64,000 nt of DNA from Lomentospora prolificans (taxonomy: Eukaryota > Ascomycota > Sordariomycetes > Microascales > Microascaceae). Every line of letters starts with the position of its first letter. Within the stretch, counting starts at the first letter, position 1. Made by a program: the position numbers and the translations under genes. The notes beneath the pieces are model-generated. The model searched no databases. It saw only the letters and a list, made by a program, of their open reading frames with translations, and had not been told where the DNA came from. The stretch is from contig JARFXM010000004.1 in NCBI GenBank assembly GCA_029532625.1, positions 3,968,001-4,032,000 of the forward strand, given 5' to 3'. This document shows positions 26,901-37,317 of the stretch, piece after piece.

Positions 26901-27075
26901 GAACATGGTGATGCCCCTGCAGAGGCGGGGTCTGCTGTGGATGATGATGACCTACAGGCGACTGGGGATGGGCATTGGGAGAGGGAGTGCCCTGCGGCCT
27001 CGGACCCGGGGCTCCTTGCTGCTGCTGCCAGTACACTGGCTGTTGCGGCGGTTGATACGGCGTATAGTTGCTCAT
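23959..27075 (-). CDS. Pro/Gln-rich low-complexity protein of unknown function
   Basis: Exons are 24123-27075 and 23959-24023 (minus strand), giving 1005 residues. The 99-nt intron (GTAAGT..CTAACCC..TTCAG) contains an A15 tract in transcript sense. The start at 27075 (CCGCCATGAGC) was chosen over upstream in-frame codons, which run through a homopolymer. Most of the protein is Pro, Gln, His, Gly and Ser repeats, including GTP-GTP-GTP and GSQP-GSQP-GSQP units, and should be disordered. Two less repetitive blocks stand out: NPWGFFLEEKQVVTSVDES in the N-terminal third, and LNSKAMKKFVGRTTNIIEQT followed by VAPVIAAGHKYGSQVV (about 908-944), which may be an amphipathic segment. The last 21 residues come from the small exon and end in ARRE. 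I do not recognise the family. A nuclear, condensate or trafficking scaffold role would be only a guess. Confidence 0.85.
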
Positions 27076-28763
27076 GGCGGTCGGAAGGCCGGTCACGGAG
27101 GCCCGGAGCGGCAGGTTTTCGGGGAAAAAAAAAAAAAAAAAAAAAAAAAAAGGAACAGATGAACCGAATCGAGATTCAAGGCCAGACGGGGGTTTGAGTG
27201 CTGGGCTGCGGGTTGGACGAGGCTCCGCAACGAGAGAGAGACCAGGCCGAGAAGCGAACGACTCCAACGTTCACGGAATAGCCCGTCTTGCCCAACGTGG
27301 AAGACGATAATTTGTGGGCTTCTATTTTCTTTTCCCTTGAGACAGCAGCCGTCCCGCTTCGCACAACACGACCGTCTTCAGGCAAGAAGAGGGAACCGAG
27401 GGAAGAGAGAGGGAAGGAGAGAATAAAGGCAAAGAATCGCAATCCAGCACAGGTTCTAGCGCGGTGAGGAGGGGCCAACAGGCAGGGAAGGCGCAAAGTG
27501 GGAAAACAAAAAAAGGGGGAGGGCTCGTGGAGCTTAGTTAACTGACTTGGGTTGTAGTGCAGAGCCAGCGGGCGATAATAGTGCGCATGTGCTGAAGGAG
27601 TGATTCCAAATGCCAGCAATGGATTAATATTGGAGGTTGTAATTGATTGTTGTTGTGCAGGATGGATCAATTGATACCTATTCTTCCCAGGGTTGTGGTT
27701 TAGCACCGCACCGGCGCAAGCTTCATCAATGCATCAAATCAAAGTCCAGCCAAGTCCAACCCCATCGCCATGCCAGAATCGAAGTCTGCGTGCATATTGG
27801 GCGCAATCATGACTTTCTCTTCTCTCCTTGCTCTTTTGCCGCCCAAGGGCATACCTCGCGAGACTCGGCCTGCCCCCCTTCTCCCATCAGGCACCAGCAG
27901 CTCGTCAGGCGGTAGTCGTATCGGGGTCTTGGTTCATTCCCGACGGAGGTGCACGGCCAGTCTTTTGCCACCAACTGTCGCGTGCGGCTGAAGCCTCTAA
28001 TTTCCCGCTGCATCTGAGCTCTACTTTTACTGATTATAGCACTGCCCCTCCGCTCTCAGGTTCCCTCCCTAGATTGGATGGACGGGCTGCGCCACCCCGG
28101 CGAATCGTCCCACAGCTTGAGCGGCGCACATGGCACCATCAAACCGGTGGAATGGATGGATGGACAGTTGGAAGGCTAAGACAAAGAAGTAAGCTTTGCG
28201 GCAAGCACTCTCGGGGGAGAACTACTGCCAGGCTACGGATATTCATTGATCTATCGCGCGCCATCACAAATCCGCCTGCGAAGAACCAAATTCCCCTTCA
28301 TTTGATCCAAGTCGCTCCCTGTCAACCTCCCTCTTTCCAAGCGCCGTCCGCTTTTCCCTCCCAACATTGAAGTTCGCTCTCCGCCATTCCCGTGCTCCTT
28401 CTCCCCGCGGCCATGCGTTCGATGTTCTGTGCTCCGCCCGCGTGCCTTGCGATGATTCAGCTGCCGCCCCCGTTTTCGGCTTAGACCCGATGTTTGTAAT
28501 GTTGTTTCGCCCACGCCAACCCATCCGTTGCCCGATGTTGAATCGTAGTAAATAATACGACACGAGAGAACGTGGGCAACGCACCCCCAGCTAGCTTCAA
28601 GCCTTTGCTGGCCCCACTGCTTCTTGAATTCTCTTTCCCCCCTGGTCCTTACAGAGGAACCAAACGTCTGGAGCAGCCCCCACCTGTCCGCCAGTACAAG
28701 TCCGTGGATCTGAGCACCCTTGGGGAACCCTAGATAAGTCTTCTGAGCCACGACTCCCACCAC
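27076..28763. other. 5' flank of the Pro/Gln-rich gene and spacer to the tRNA
   Basis: This holds the leader and promoter of the minus-strand gene, including an A27 tract 50 bases upstream of its ATG. I find no further gene. Frames such as 27828-28370 show no motif. Confidence 0.5.
27125..27151 (+). repeat. A27 homopolymer in the 5' leader of the Pro/Gln-rich gene
   Basis: Twenty-seven A bases on plus, which would be U27 in the minus-strand transcript about 50 nt before its start codon. If transcribed, it is an unusual leader element; otherwise it could be a poly(dA:dT) nucleosome-free promoter tract. Confidence 0.9.
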
Positions 28764-28859
28764 GGTCGGTTAGCTCAGTTGGTTAGAGCGTGGTACTAAT
28801 AAGCTATCCGGCTTATCAAGTAAATGCCAAGGTCATGAGTTCGACCCTCATACTGACCA
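28764..28859 (+). tRNA. tRNA-Ile (anticodon AAT) with a 22-nt intron
   Basis: The acceptor stem GGTCGGT pairs with ACTGACC (one G-T), followed by discriminator A at 28859. The D arm is GCTC..GAGC. The anticodon stem TGGTA/TGCCA encloses loop CTAATAA with anticodon AAT at 28798-28800. The intron 28802-28823 sits at the canonical position one base after the anticodon. The T arm is ATGAG-TTCGACC-CTCAT. The mature length is 74 nt. In fungi, A34 of this tRNA is deaminated to inosine. Confidence 0.97.
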
Positions 28860-28871
28860 CTCTCGACTTTC

Positions 28872-28876
28872 TTTTT
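28872..28876 (+). terminator. RNA polymerase III T-run terminator of the tRNA gene
   Basis: TTTTT lies 13 bases beyond the tRNA 3' end, the usual Pol III stop signal. Confidence 0.7.
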
Positions 28877-30069
28877 CGTCCTCCCCCCCTTTTCTCTCTG
28901 TCTCTGTCTCTTTTAGTCCTCTTCTTCCTCCCTTTTTTGCCATGTCTTCGACTCTTCTTTTCCTTCCTTGCATTCTTTTACTTCTGTTACTTTCTTCTTG
29001 TGCAAGTGCAAGTGCAAGGTGGGGAAGACTTTTTTTTCTTTCCTTTTCCCTTTTTCCTGCCCCCGCGTCCTTCTTCTCCCATTCCATCAGCATTCGTACC
29101 CTTGAGCTTGACCAGGATTGCCTCATCCCACCAGGTTAAACTGGACCCGGCTCCAAGGACTTGAGCGCTGGCTGTCCGTCCGCTTGGCCAGCGGACCCCA
29201 GGCACAACAGTGGCCGCTTGAGCCACAACCATTCGATTGAATGTCACGGAGTGCAACTGTAAAAGTCGTAGCAGCATGTAAGCCTGGTCTATATTAGCAC
29301 TAGTATGGGTATAACCGAAAAACGACAACAGCCCTCCCTATTAGCCTCAGACAACAAGCGTCCATGTAGAGTACAGCGAGCCTCTGCCGCGGTACGCCTA
29401 GGGAGGGAATCTCTAAAAGTCAAATAAATCGGGAAAAAGCCCATCACCCTATCCGCTCCCCGCCGCTGCTTCTTTTGTAGTTGATCCGCTCCGCGTGTTC
29501 AAACCGAAGATAGCTCCTGTGAAGCCTACCGGCCGAGAGCTTTCCTAGCTGCCTTCCTACCACCCCTTGCATGTCTATGAGCCAAGCCTACCAAAAGTTT
29601 GTTCCCATCTATGATCTGTTGCTTCCAGGATGGCTCTACCTCTGCCACATACGGCCGTGGATTGGCAACAGCGGTCTGATTTGTCTTTCCCATATCCCAC
29701 AAAGTCTGCAAACTCAGCTCTTGTCATGCACTCCGCGCAGCCCGCAATCATTTTCCTCACCTCATGAAGCGACGAAAACACAAAACAAAATAAGCCATCA
29801 AAACAAAGGCCATCCACCTAGTTCTGATCATGCATTAGACAAAATAAAAAGGCGTTTTTGGATATAAAACCGAATTGAGAGTGGATATAAGAAACAATTC
29901 ACGAGATCGTCTGGTGCTGGCGCCTTCCCCGTAAATCCTGTTCAAAATAGCACAATATACTCTTTGGGCTGCTCCCCTTCCTATTCGTCTTCCCTTTGTC
30001 TTTCGCGCGCTGATGCTTGGGGTGCTATCATCGAGCAAAGGGGGTGACGGTTGAGTTGAAGGCGACTAA
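28877..30069. other. intergenic region, no gene recognised
   Basis: The first 250 bases are strongly C/T-rich on plus. The remainder includes the probable 3' untranslated region of the minus-strand gene ending at 30070. No coding signal is seen. Confidence 0.5.
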
Positions 30070-31073
30070 TTAGTCTCGGTCGCGTCGCTCTTGACTCCTC
30101 ATCCTTTCATTAAACCTTCGCTTGCCCACCCTCGTCTCGTAATGCGGGGCCACGTTCTTCACATCCTGCATGATGGATTCGATCGCCGAACGAGTCTTAT
30201 TGCGGTAACAATCCACTACGATCCCGAGGCGTTAGTCACATGATCATAGGAAAGATCGAAAGGTAAGTAGCATAGAACAAGATAGGGTCAGCGGGGCTGT
30301 CAGCGTCACTTACGAGCTCGTTGAAGGAACAAAGTCCTCCCAGCAAATACACGGCTCTGTAACCAAGCCATCCTGTAGCCGAGTTCGTTTAGTCTCACCT
30401 CCTTGCCTCGAAAGTTCTTCCTCATTCTGGGTACATTCAAGTCTCCCTCTCTGCTGTCGCCGATGGGAACCCTGACCATGGCCGTCTCTCTGCCCCTGCC
30501 CCTCCTTCGGGAAATCTCTCGGCCCTCCGTCTCTTGTCGGCCATCGTCGAGGTCGAGATCATCCTCAAAGAACGAACTGCCCGTGGCACTAGGAGGCGGG
30601 CTCTGCATTTCCCGGGGAAAGAAGCTGCGAGGAAAAACGCTAGAATCCTTGCGGAAGCTATCAGGGATCTCCTTCGTGTTCACTCCTTCAAGTGTAACTC
30701 GAATCCGAAGCCTTGAGCCTCGCACATTGTCCTCGACAAGGATAAACTTGCGTTTCTTGGCGTCGGGCATGGCGGGGAAGAGGTCGGTCGGCTCATCGCT
30801 CTCAGCCCGAGAGTGCTTACGGGCAGTAGCGATTGCCGACATGTGGCCCATGGCCCCGGGGTAAGAAGGACTAGTGTTATACCCAGTGAAAACCTGGGTT
30901 GGCCTAACATCGTCATTGCCTGGGGCTTGGTGGTGGTGATGTTCGTAACTCGAGCCTAAGGCAAGCCCACTCGTCAGTCCCAAAGTTTCGGCAAGGATCA
31001 GATACGCTAACATCATGCAGAGAAAGAAGAAAGTAAATCGAGATGCAAGATACGACAGGGTTAGGGGAAGCAT
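30070..31073 (-). CDS. DUF8032-like protein A (shorter paralogue)
   Basis: Secure exons are 30070-30215 and the frame from 30314 upward, joined by a 98-nt intron (GTAAGT..GACTAACG..CGTAG). Joining gives QRALDCYRNKTRSAIESI and a basic C-terminus ending RRDRD. The conserved core comprises RLRIRVTLEGVNTKEIPDSF, VFPRSFFP, a 56-residue acidic then basic insert, and NELGYRMAWLQS..LFLQRALDCYRN. It matches the neighbouring gene at 32548-37317 in the same order. I believe this is the fungal DUF8032 domain, of unknown function. The start is uncertain. The open frame reaches an ATG at 31073, but that gives a hydrophobic N-terminus (FTFFFLCMMLAYLILAETLG), which may be intron sequence ending at the acceptor CCTTAG (30956-30957). 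Another ATG at 31134 with good context is out of phase with that acceptor. The product is 301 residues from 31073. Confidence 0.75.
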
Positions 31074-31134
31074 CCTGATGGGTGGCCAGGACAAGGATAG
31101 AAACGATTAACCTTGCCCCTTTGGGACGGTTCAT

Positions 31135-32547
31135 GGTGAGCACAACCTGTGCCAGCCAATATCCCCCACATCCTACTCGCTCGAGGGCTGGAACTGGGAA
31201 TTGTTGGTCCAGGGATGATAGCCACTCAACCCCTACACGCGTGGGGGTTGGCTGATGTGGACGGGGGGGGGAGTGGACAGGGGTAGGAAAGTCAGACAGG
31301 GTGTGAGGGACGGAGCTGGGTGATTCATGATAGGAGTGGCAGCCACTATCCTCTACTTAGAGCGCCTCCTACAGCCCCTTTTCTCGTGCCTCCCTTGCGC
31401 TTCGCTTCTTGACTGGCAGCACAGCATTAGCCACTGATACCTGTCGTATCCAGAAGCGGAGAGGACCGCAAGATTTCGGGGTGTCATCTCTACGAGGTGT
31501 AGCACGCGCTCTACGTGTCCCTCGGATGAACCTCAAACCAGCAACTTGCAGTTTTAAACCCAGTTGTTCTTGATGTTCTCTTGGGCCCGCTAACAGGGAA
31601 CGTGCAAAACTTCAAAACAAGCCAAAGAATCCAGTGTCAAGCGGAAAACAAATGCAACTTTTTATGCCAATCCCTAAGCATCATAGTGATGATTATATCT
31701 CTTTCTGGTGCTCTTCTCTTGCTCTCTTTTCCTCTTCCCGTTTCGTCCCTTCGAGGGGGAACACCAGGTCCAATGAGGGGCTGGTAGGGAAGAGAGACTA
31801 AATGACATCAGCAGCCAACTGGTTGCGTTCGAGGTTTTTATCTTGGTATTATACAAAACCTGCGGTCAAGACATCGAGCGTAGAATCGTTTCCTAGACAG
31901 GAACGGAACGCACCGGGGTGCTAAATCCCGGGCTAATCCCTCCACGCCTCGCGTAGTCTGTCCGAGAAAAGGAGACGACAAGGAAAAAAGATGTTGATAT
32001 GGAGTAGAACCAGGTGGCGCATTGGTCGGACCGAACCTCGCATGCGCTATTATCTGCGGTAGAAACGTCTCGATATGGCCAAGACACTGAAGACTGAATA
32101 ATAACAAAGGAAAGGAGAAAAGGAGACCCAGATAAGAGCGAGGCGAAACGAGGAACATAAACCAAAAACCAACCAAGTATCCGTCTAGCCAACAAGAGAA
32201 CAAAACTAGTAAAACTGAGAAGACAAGGCGAGGACGCGATTTTCGGAGCGACAAGCTTTTTCCTCCGCTCGCAAGGAATATTGAAGTGGGGCAGAGGTGA
32301 GACGGAGGTTGCGTTTCAGGGACACCAGAGGACAGGCATGAGAGGCTGGGATACATCAATTATGACGCGACCGTCCTGAGGTTGTGGTGCTGCACGAGGA
32401 AAAAACATGACGGAAACAAGCGGGATAGGTATCTCTAGAAGTGCAAGGGAGCAATATCGCCAGAAACAGTGTGCAGAGTGCAATGGGCAAGATTAACTGT
32501 AACTCAACAACCCATGGTGTAACGGTGGAAGGTGAAAATTAGGGCAG
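31135..32547. other. spacer between the two DUF8032-like genes
   Basis: 1.4 kb that must hold the promoter of gene A and the 3' untranslated region of the upstream gene. The 173-codon minus frame at 31838-32359 has no motif and lies directly downstream of the upstream gene, so I treat it as untranslated sequence. Confidence 0.5.
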
Positions 32548-35500
32548 TCACATTGGTTGAAACATACCGACTGCATCGCTGGCTCCTTGGTCGTGTTCTT
32601 GAGGGTGTCCGGGATGATGGTGCATCGCCTGTGTAAGGCTGTTAAGAGAAGGCTTGGGCATGGTTGGACCAGGGCCCATATGCGTTGGCGCGCCGGAGAT
32701 CCCAGGAGCCCCGTGGCCTGCCAGGTGTGGGCTCTGAGAAGCGGCACTTTGCATGGCCTTGCGATTGTTCAACTTGGCCATGCGGCGAACCCTTCGGCTT
32801 CGTAGCCTAGGGTCCTGGTTGCTGTTCCTCCAACTATCTACCGCACGCTGGATTAAACCGCGCTTCCCCCGAAGAGCGGGATTAAGTTGGGCGAGCGCCC
32901 AGCCAACCGTATTGCATTCGGTTTCGTAAACCTGACGGTTACCGCGATATTGGTCCTTGGGACAACATGCGCGAGGATAAACACAATTCTCCGTCTTGAA
33001 CTCGTGAGGAAGCTCGTCGGTATTTACCGACTCGACGTCGCAGCGAATCGTGTACTGCATCTTCACCCTATCACGAGAGTACTCGAAAGCGATCCACTGT
33101 ACGCCATTTTGGTCTTGTCGTACAACCAAGGGGGTTGTGGCGGGTATAGGGCCGGGAGCAGCATTTGCATTAACTCCACCAGACGTTGTGCTGGTCGGAG
33201 TGGTCAGAGGACCGCTACCGTTCTGCGTGGAATGGGACTGGGCGAGGGGCTGCGCTTGTTGAGGCTTCTGCAGCTGGACGGGTGGCTGGGGAGACATCTT
33301 TATGCGGGGACTATTTGTCATGGGCTGCTGAGTGTGATGGGACTGATGCTGATGCTGATGCTGGTGTTGGTGTTGGTGTTGATGAGGGGCGAGGGGGTTG
33401 TGAGGAGCAGTTTGCGCCATCATCATTGTCGGTTGAGTCGTCATCGTCTGGTGGGACTGATGGGAAACGGGCGCATGCTGTGCATACGCCGACGGCGGTT
33501 GCTGGCTAGCAATAGGCTGGTACTGGGGCTGCTGTGTAGAATAGTACATGGTCTGTTGAAGTGGTTGGGCTGGTGGTTGACCATACATTCCACGGTGCTG
33601 GTGATGGTCATGCTGGGCAGGCGATGGCACAGAAGCTGGCGAGTTCGACTGAGGTGCATGATATTGCATGGGCGGATAAGGGTGCCTCGGCATTTGCGCT
33701 GCGGCCATCATTTCGGAGGTATCTGGGAGGGGAAAAAAAGTCAGTCTTGAAGCCGTGGTAGAAAGTGTGGGCGGGGCCGCGATCAGCTTGCGCTGTTGCC
33801 GATATCCCAAGGGCGCTCGAGTGGTTGGAGATGGCCAGGACGGGGGCAACGACGACTCACCTGCGGACGTGTATCCGCTGTTTGCGCCGGGAGTAGAGTA
33901 AGGAGAGTGTGCGTAATAAGGAAGGGCTTCAGCGGAAGCTTGGGAATTTCCACTCTGATTTGCGCTTTGGGGATAGACAGACGATATGGGGTGCGAGGGT
34001 TGGTAGGTCGGGTGGTGTTGCTGGCCCTGTCCGCTTTGAGAGTGATGCGCCGGGACAATGCTAGAGGGCCGAGAATACTGAGTCTGTTGTTGTGAAGTTT
34101 GTTGACCCTGTTGCTGGTGGGGATGATGCTGCATAGGATAAAGACCCATTAGTCCTTGAAGTGCTTCTTCGAATGAACGTCGGCATGGAAGAAAAGAGAG
34201 AAGAGGAAAAGTATTATGGGCCGGACGCGTCTGTATTTTTATTTCTGACCCCCTTGCCTAGACACTTGTCAGGGGTTCGGGTTTAGGTTGGAGGAGACAT
34301 TCAAGGGTACGTTCAGATTGGGGACAAGGGCATGGGACGGGTGCGGCGCGAGGCTCGATGGGGCCATGGGGCATGCAGACATGGAACCACGACGGGGGTC
34401 TCAAGAGCTCCTCCTCCAGCACTGCAAGAGGAAACGCATCATTCGAGGATCAAGACGGCCCCAAACAAAGCGCAAGTAGCAAAGGGTAAGCGAACGAGGA
34501 GACAAGAGGCAATGCAGGGCAGTTGGATACCAATGAACAATTAAGGTTCCAACGGTGAACCAAGATTGCCGGGTCACAAAGAAGATCAAGTTTCGTGATG
34601 ATCTCCTCGTGTTTCTCCTTCCAAGACGGCGATCGTGTAAACCAGCCAGGAACCCGGGATACAAGATGTAATCTGGAAGAGGGACTAGAGTGAAAGAGAG
34701 GTGTATTGCAGCGTAAAGGAGCACCTCAAGATGCGCGGCATGGGGTAGGGGAAGACTTGATTGAATGAAGCAAGTTGACGGTGGAGGGAAACGTGTAGCG
34801 AGGCACTCTTTGAGAGGACCGCGAGTTATGATATTGGGTCAAGGGTGGGATTTAAAGTGGAGAGGTGGGCAGGTGTTTTGTGCTGTGTCACTCACTCAAT
34901 TTCGAGCAGTAAAAACGACGAGGACTTTCCGTCGTTGTCTCTGAGTCTTGTTCTTTTCTGCTGGGTAGAGGCTGTTGATGGGGTGGTACATAGATGTAGT
35001 AAGAAGGGAGATGTAGGGGGTTAAGCTCTAGTTAAAGAAATGCCCCATCACCCGTCGCCCACACTCTCGCCCAGAAGCGCGGGACGTGAAGCATGAACAG
35101 CAAGTCATGGTCAATTTTCGGAAAACGCTTTGAGACGCTTCTCTGCTGGGACTTGCAGCTGTGCAGAAGGAGCTTTTCCTGCTTTCGGGTTGTCGCCCAC
35201 CAAGTCGAATATTGCAGGATGGTCCCAAAGTCTGAGGGGCGGGGGGTGGCGTGTGAGATTGTGCGAGGGCACCACCCCTGTTCCGTCGCGCTCCCTCGAG
35301 CAGGGCATGTCCTTTCGGGGAAGGTAGGGGACAACCCAGGAAAGAAGGAAAGAAAAGGGGGGAAACTCTAAAGGAAACGCAGACTCAGGGGGTAGATCCA
35401 TCCTTCTCAAGCATGATCCAAGTGGTCGAGCCCATGGGGGCTGCGGATGACAGGGGTGTGGAGCTACTAAACATTGGTCGAGATTAAACAACCAATGGCC

Positions 35501-37317
35501 ATGCAGCTAACCCAGTCACCGCTGCCCAATGGGGGTCCTTAGAACAAAGCCGGACCAGAATTCCAGTGGGTTGGGTCTGTGAGGTGGTTGCCCTACGCAT
35601 CCCCCTTCCGCTTCCTTCCACTTGCTGAAGCCACCCCCCTCCCAACTCTTGTAAGCGGTGAGGGGATAGGAGAGCCAGAGAGATACAGCGGTCTACAGTA
35701 TACACTCGTGTATGATACTGTCCTGACATGTACCCAACTTCACAGACTCCACACGAGACTGTGCGTCGCGTGCACTGAAGAACCCTGGTCTTGTTCATTC
35801 ATGCCATCCTCCAAAGGGTGGGTCTCCATGTCGCATCCATGTCCCAAATCCTCACTTGAAGATCAAGTCAAGAGCCGTTGGGGCCAACTGTGATGCGACC
35901 AGGGTCGCCGAGTCCCATCCACTCTTGGTTAGGCTCGCCCACGCGTGACGCGGTGATCGAAACAGTAGGGGAATTATCGAGATCCCGCGCAAATCATGTT
36001 TGCTCTGAGGGCATCTCAAGAAACGTTTTGATACGCTAGGAACTCCAAGTTTCGCATCGCTTTTGAACGAGTTCGGGTTCGCTTGAGCCCCAGGAAGCAG
36101 AAGCCTTTTGTGGGATGCGGAGACGCGGATGAAAAGGGGGTACAAATGATGAAGCTGCAGGTTGGTTTGGGAATGAATCAAGCGCCCTGGGGAAGTGAGG
36201 AGGAAAATGAGACATTATCGCCTCGTGTTCTTCGACACCCTGAGCGCCCGGGGGGGAGGGGGAGGGCGGAAGCACTTTTCTCTGGTCTAAGTCTCTCAGT
36301 TTGGCAGGACCCTTCATTAGCATCAACGCCATTTCAAGACGGGTTCCCTTGGCAAAAGACTGTCCCCAACTCTACTGAAATGGCGTCAAATTTGCTTTTG
36401 TTAAGATAACTGCGAACAGCGAGGGCTCAGGCCAGGTTCTATCCTGTCCGCACGTTTTGTGCTTCACGTAATGAGGCATAAACAGCAGCCCGAACCTCGG
36501 ATTTTTTTTTAGCAGGGTAACAGTTTGTCCCCAAGCCTAGGCAGGGACTAGCCCTATCCTCTGGTGTGCAAGTTGCGCTTGTGAGGGATGACAGCAAGAT
36601 ATCGCTCCATGATTAATCGCGACAGAGAACCCTTGCCAACTTGGCAAGCGTACAGAGGTCGGGTGAAAAGGATGCTGGTAACCACATGGACGCGCATGTG
36701 CGTGAGAAGCTTAAGTCTTGTGGGTGGAGTAACGCATCCAGATGCGGGACGGATGATTGTGGCGTTGGACCAAATTGGAGAAGCAATATGGTACCCATGG
36801 GCAATTGGGCATGATGCCGTTCGAACCAAGACTTTGGCTCAGACTTGTGCTTGGTGAACGCGTGGGTGCTCCGTGGGTTTGGTGAAACACGACGTCAAAA
36901 TCCCTGTAACTGCTGGCAACTGCGGTCGCTGTTTAGGGTTATCAGCATCCACTCGGGCGCTAATAAGGCGTACCAAACGCAAACCCTCCCTGTTGTTGGG
37001 GACCGTGTAGCGCCCTCCTTTCAAGAACAGCGGAGGTACCCCTATCCCCAAGGCAATCGCATGTGGAGATACTGCCCTTTCTTACGTGGGTTTTGCGGAC
37101 GGGAGCTCAAGGCCAATTCCCAGCCAAATGAGAGATGAGGAAATTGCAAACGAAAAGAGAGGAATTCGCGTTAAAAAAAAATTGACGGGCGCCGAGAACT
37201 ACTGCGGCCATTGGAAAATGTGACGAGGGGACGGAAAAGAAAATCAGGGGGTAGACTCACAGGATCGACGCCTTCGTGTTTGATGTACTGAGCTGGTGGT
37301 TGCCGATTTTGAGCCAT
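32548..37317 (-). CDS. DUF8032-like protein B, Gln/His-rich N-terminus
   Basis: Model exons on minus are 37261-37317, 33861-34128 and 32548-33722, giving 499 residues. The second intron is 138 nt (GTGAGT..CCCAG) and secure. The first would be 3132 nt. The distal exon begins at an ATG in good context (GCAACCATGG), encodes MAQNRQPPAQYIKHEGVDP and ends at GTGAGT. It joins in phase to TATGCAG|CAT, which has a CTAAT branch site at proper distance. Alternatively translation starts locally at 34149 (MGLYPMQ). The N-terminal two thirds is Gln, His and Pro rich with an HQ repeat (33341-33384). The conserved domain spans about 306-420: WIAFEYSRDRVKMQYTIRCD, SVNTDELPHEF, VYPRACCP, then CNTVGWALAQLNP and GLIQRAVDSWRNS. 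A probable nuclear regulator. It lies head to tail with its paralogue. A GTATGT donor near 32567 leaves open a different C-terminus. Confidence 0.8.
34129..37260 (-). other. candidate 3.1 kb first intron of the DUF8032-like gene B
   Basis: Bounded by donor GTGAGT (37260 downward) and acceptor TATGCAG (ending 34129) with branch CTAAT at about 34148-34152. No internal exon or independent gene is apparent on either strand. The size is about 30-40 times that of other introns here. It may instead contain an alternative downstream promoter, with translation from the ATG at 34149. Confidence 0.5.

Noticed and set aside
31838..32359. 173-codon minus frame between the DUF8032-like genes
   Set aside because: Hydrophobic and Ser-rich chance translation of the probable 3' untranslated region; no motif.
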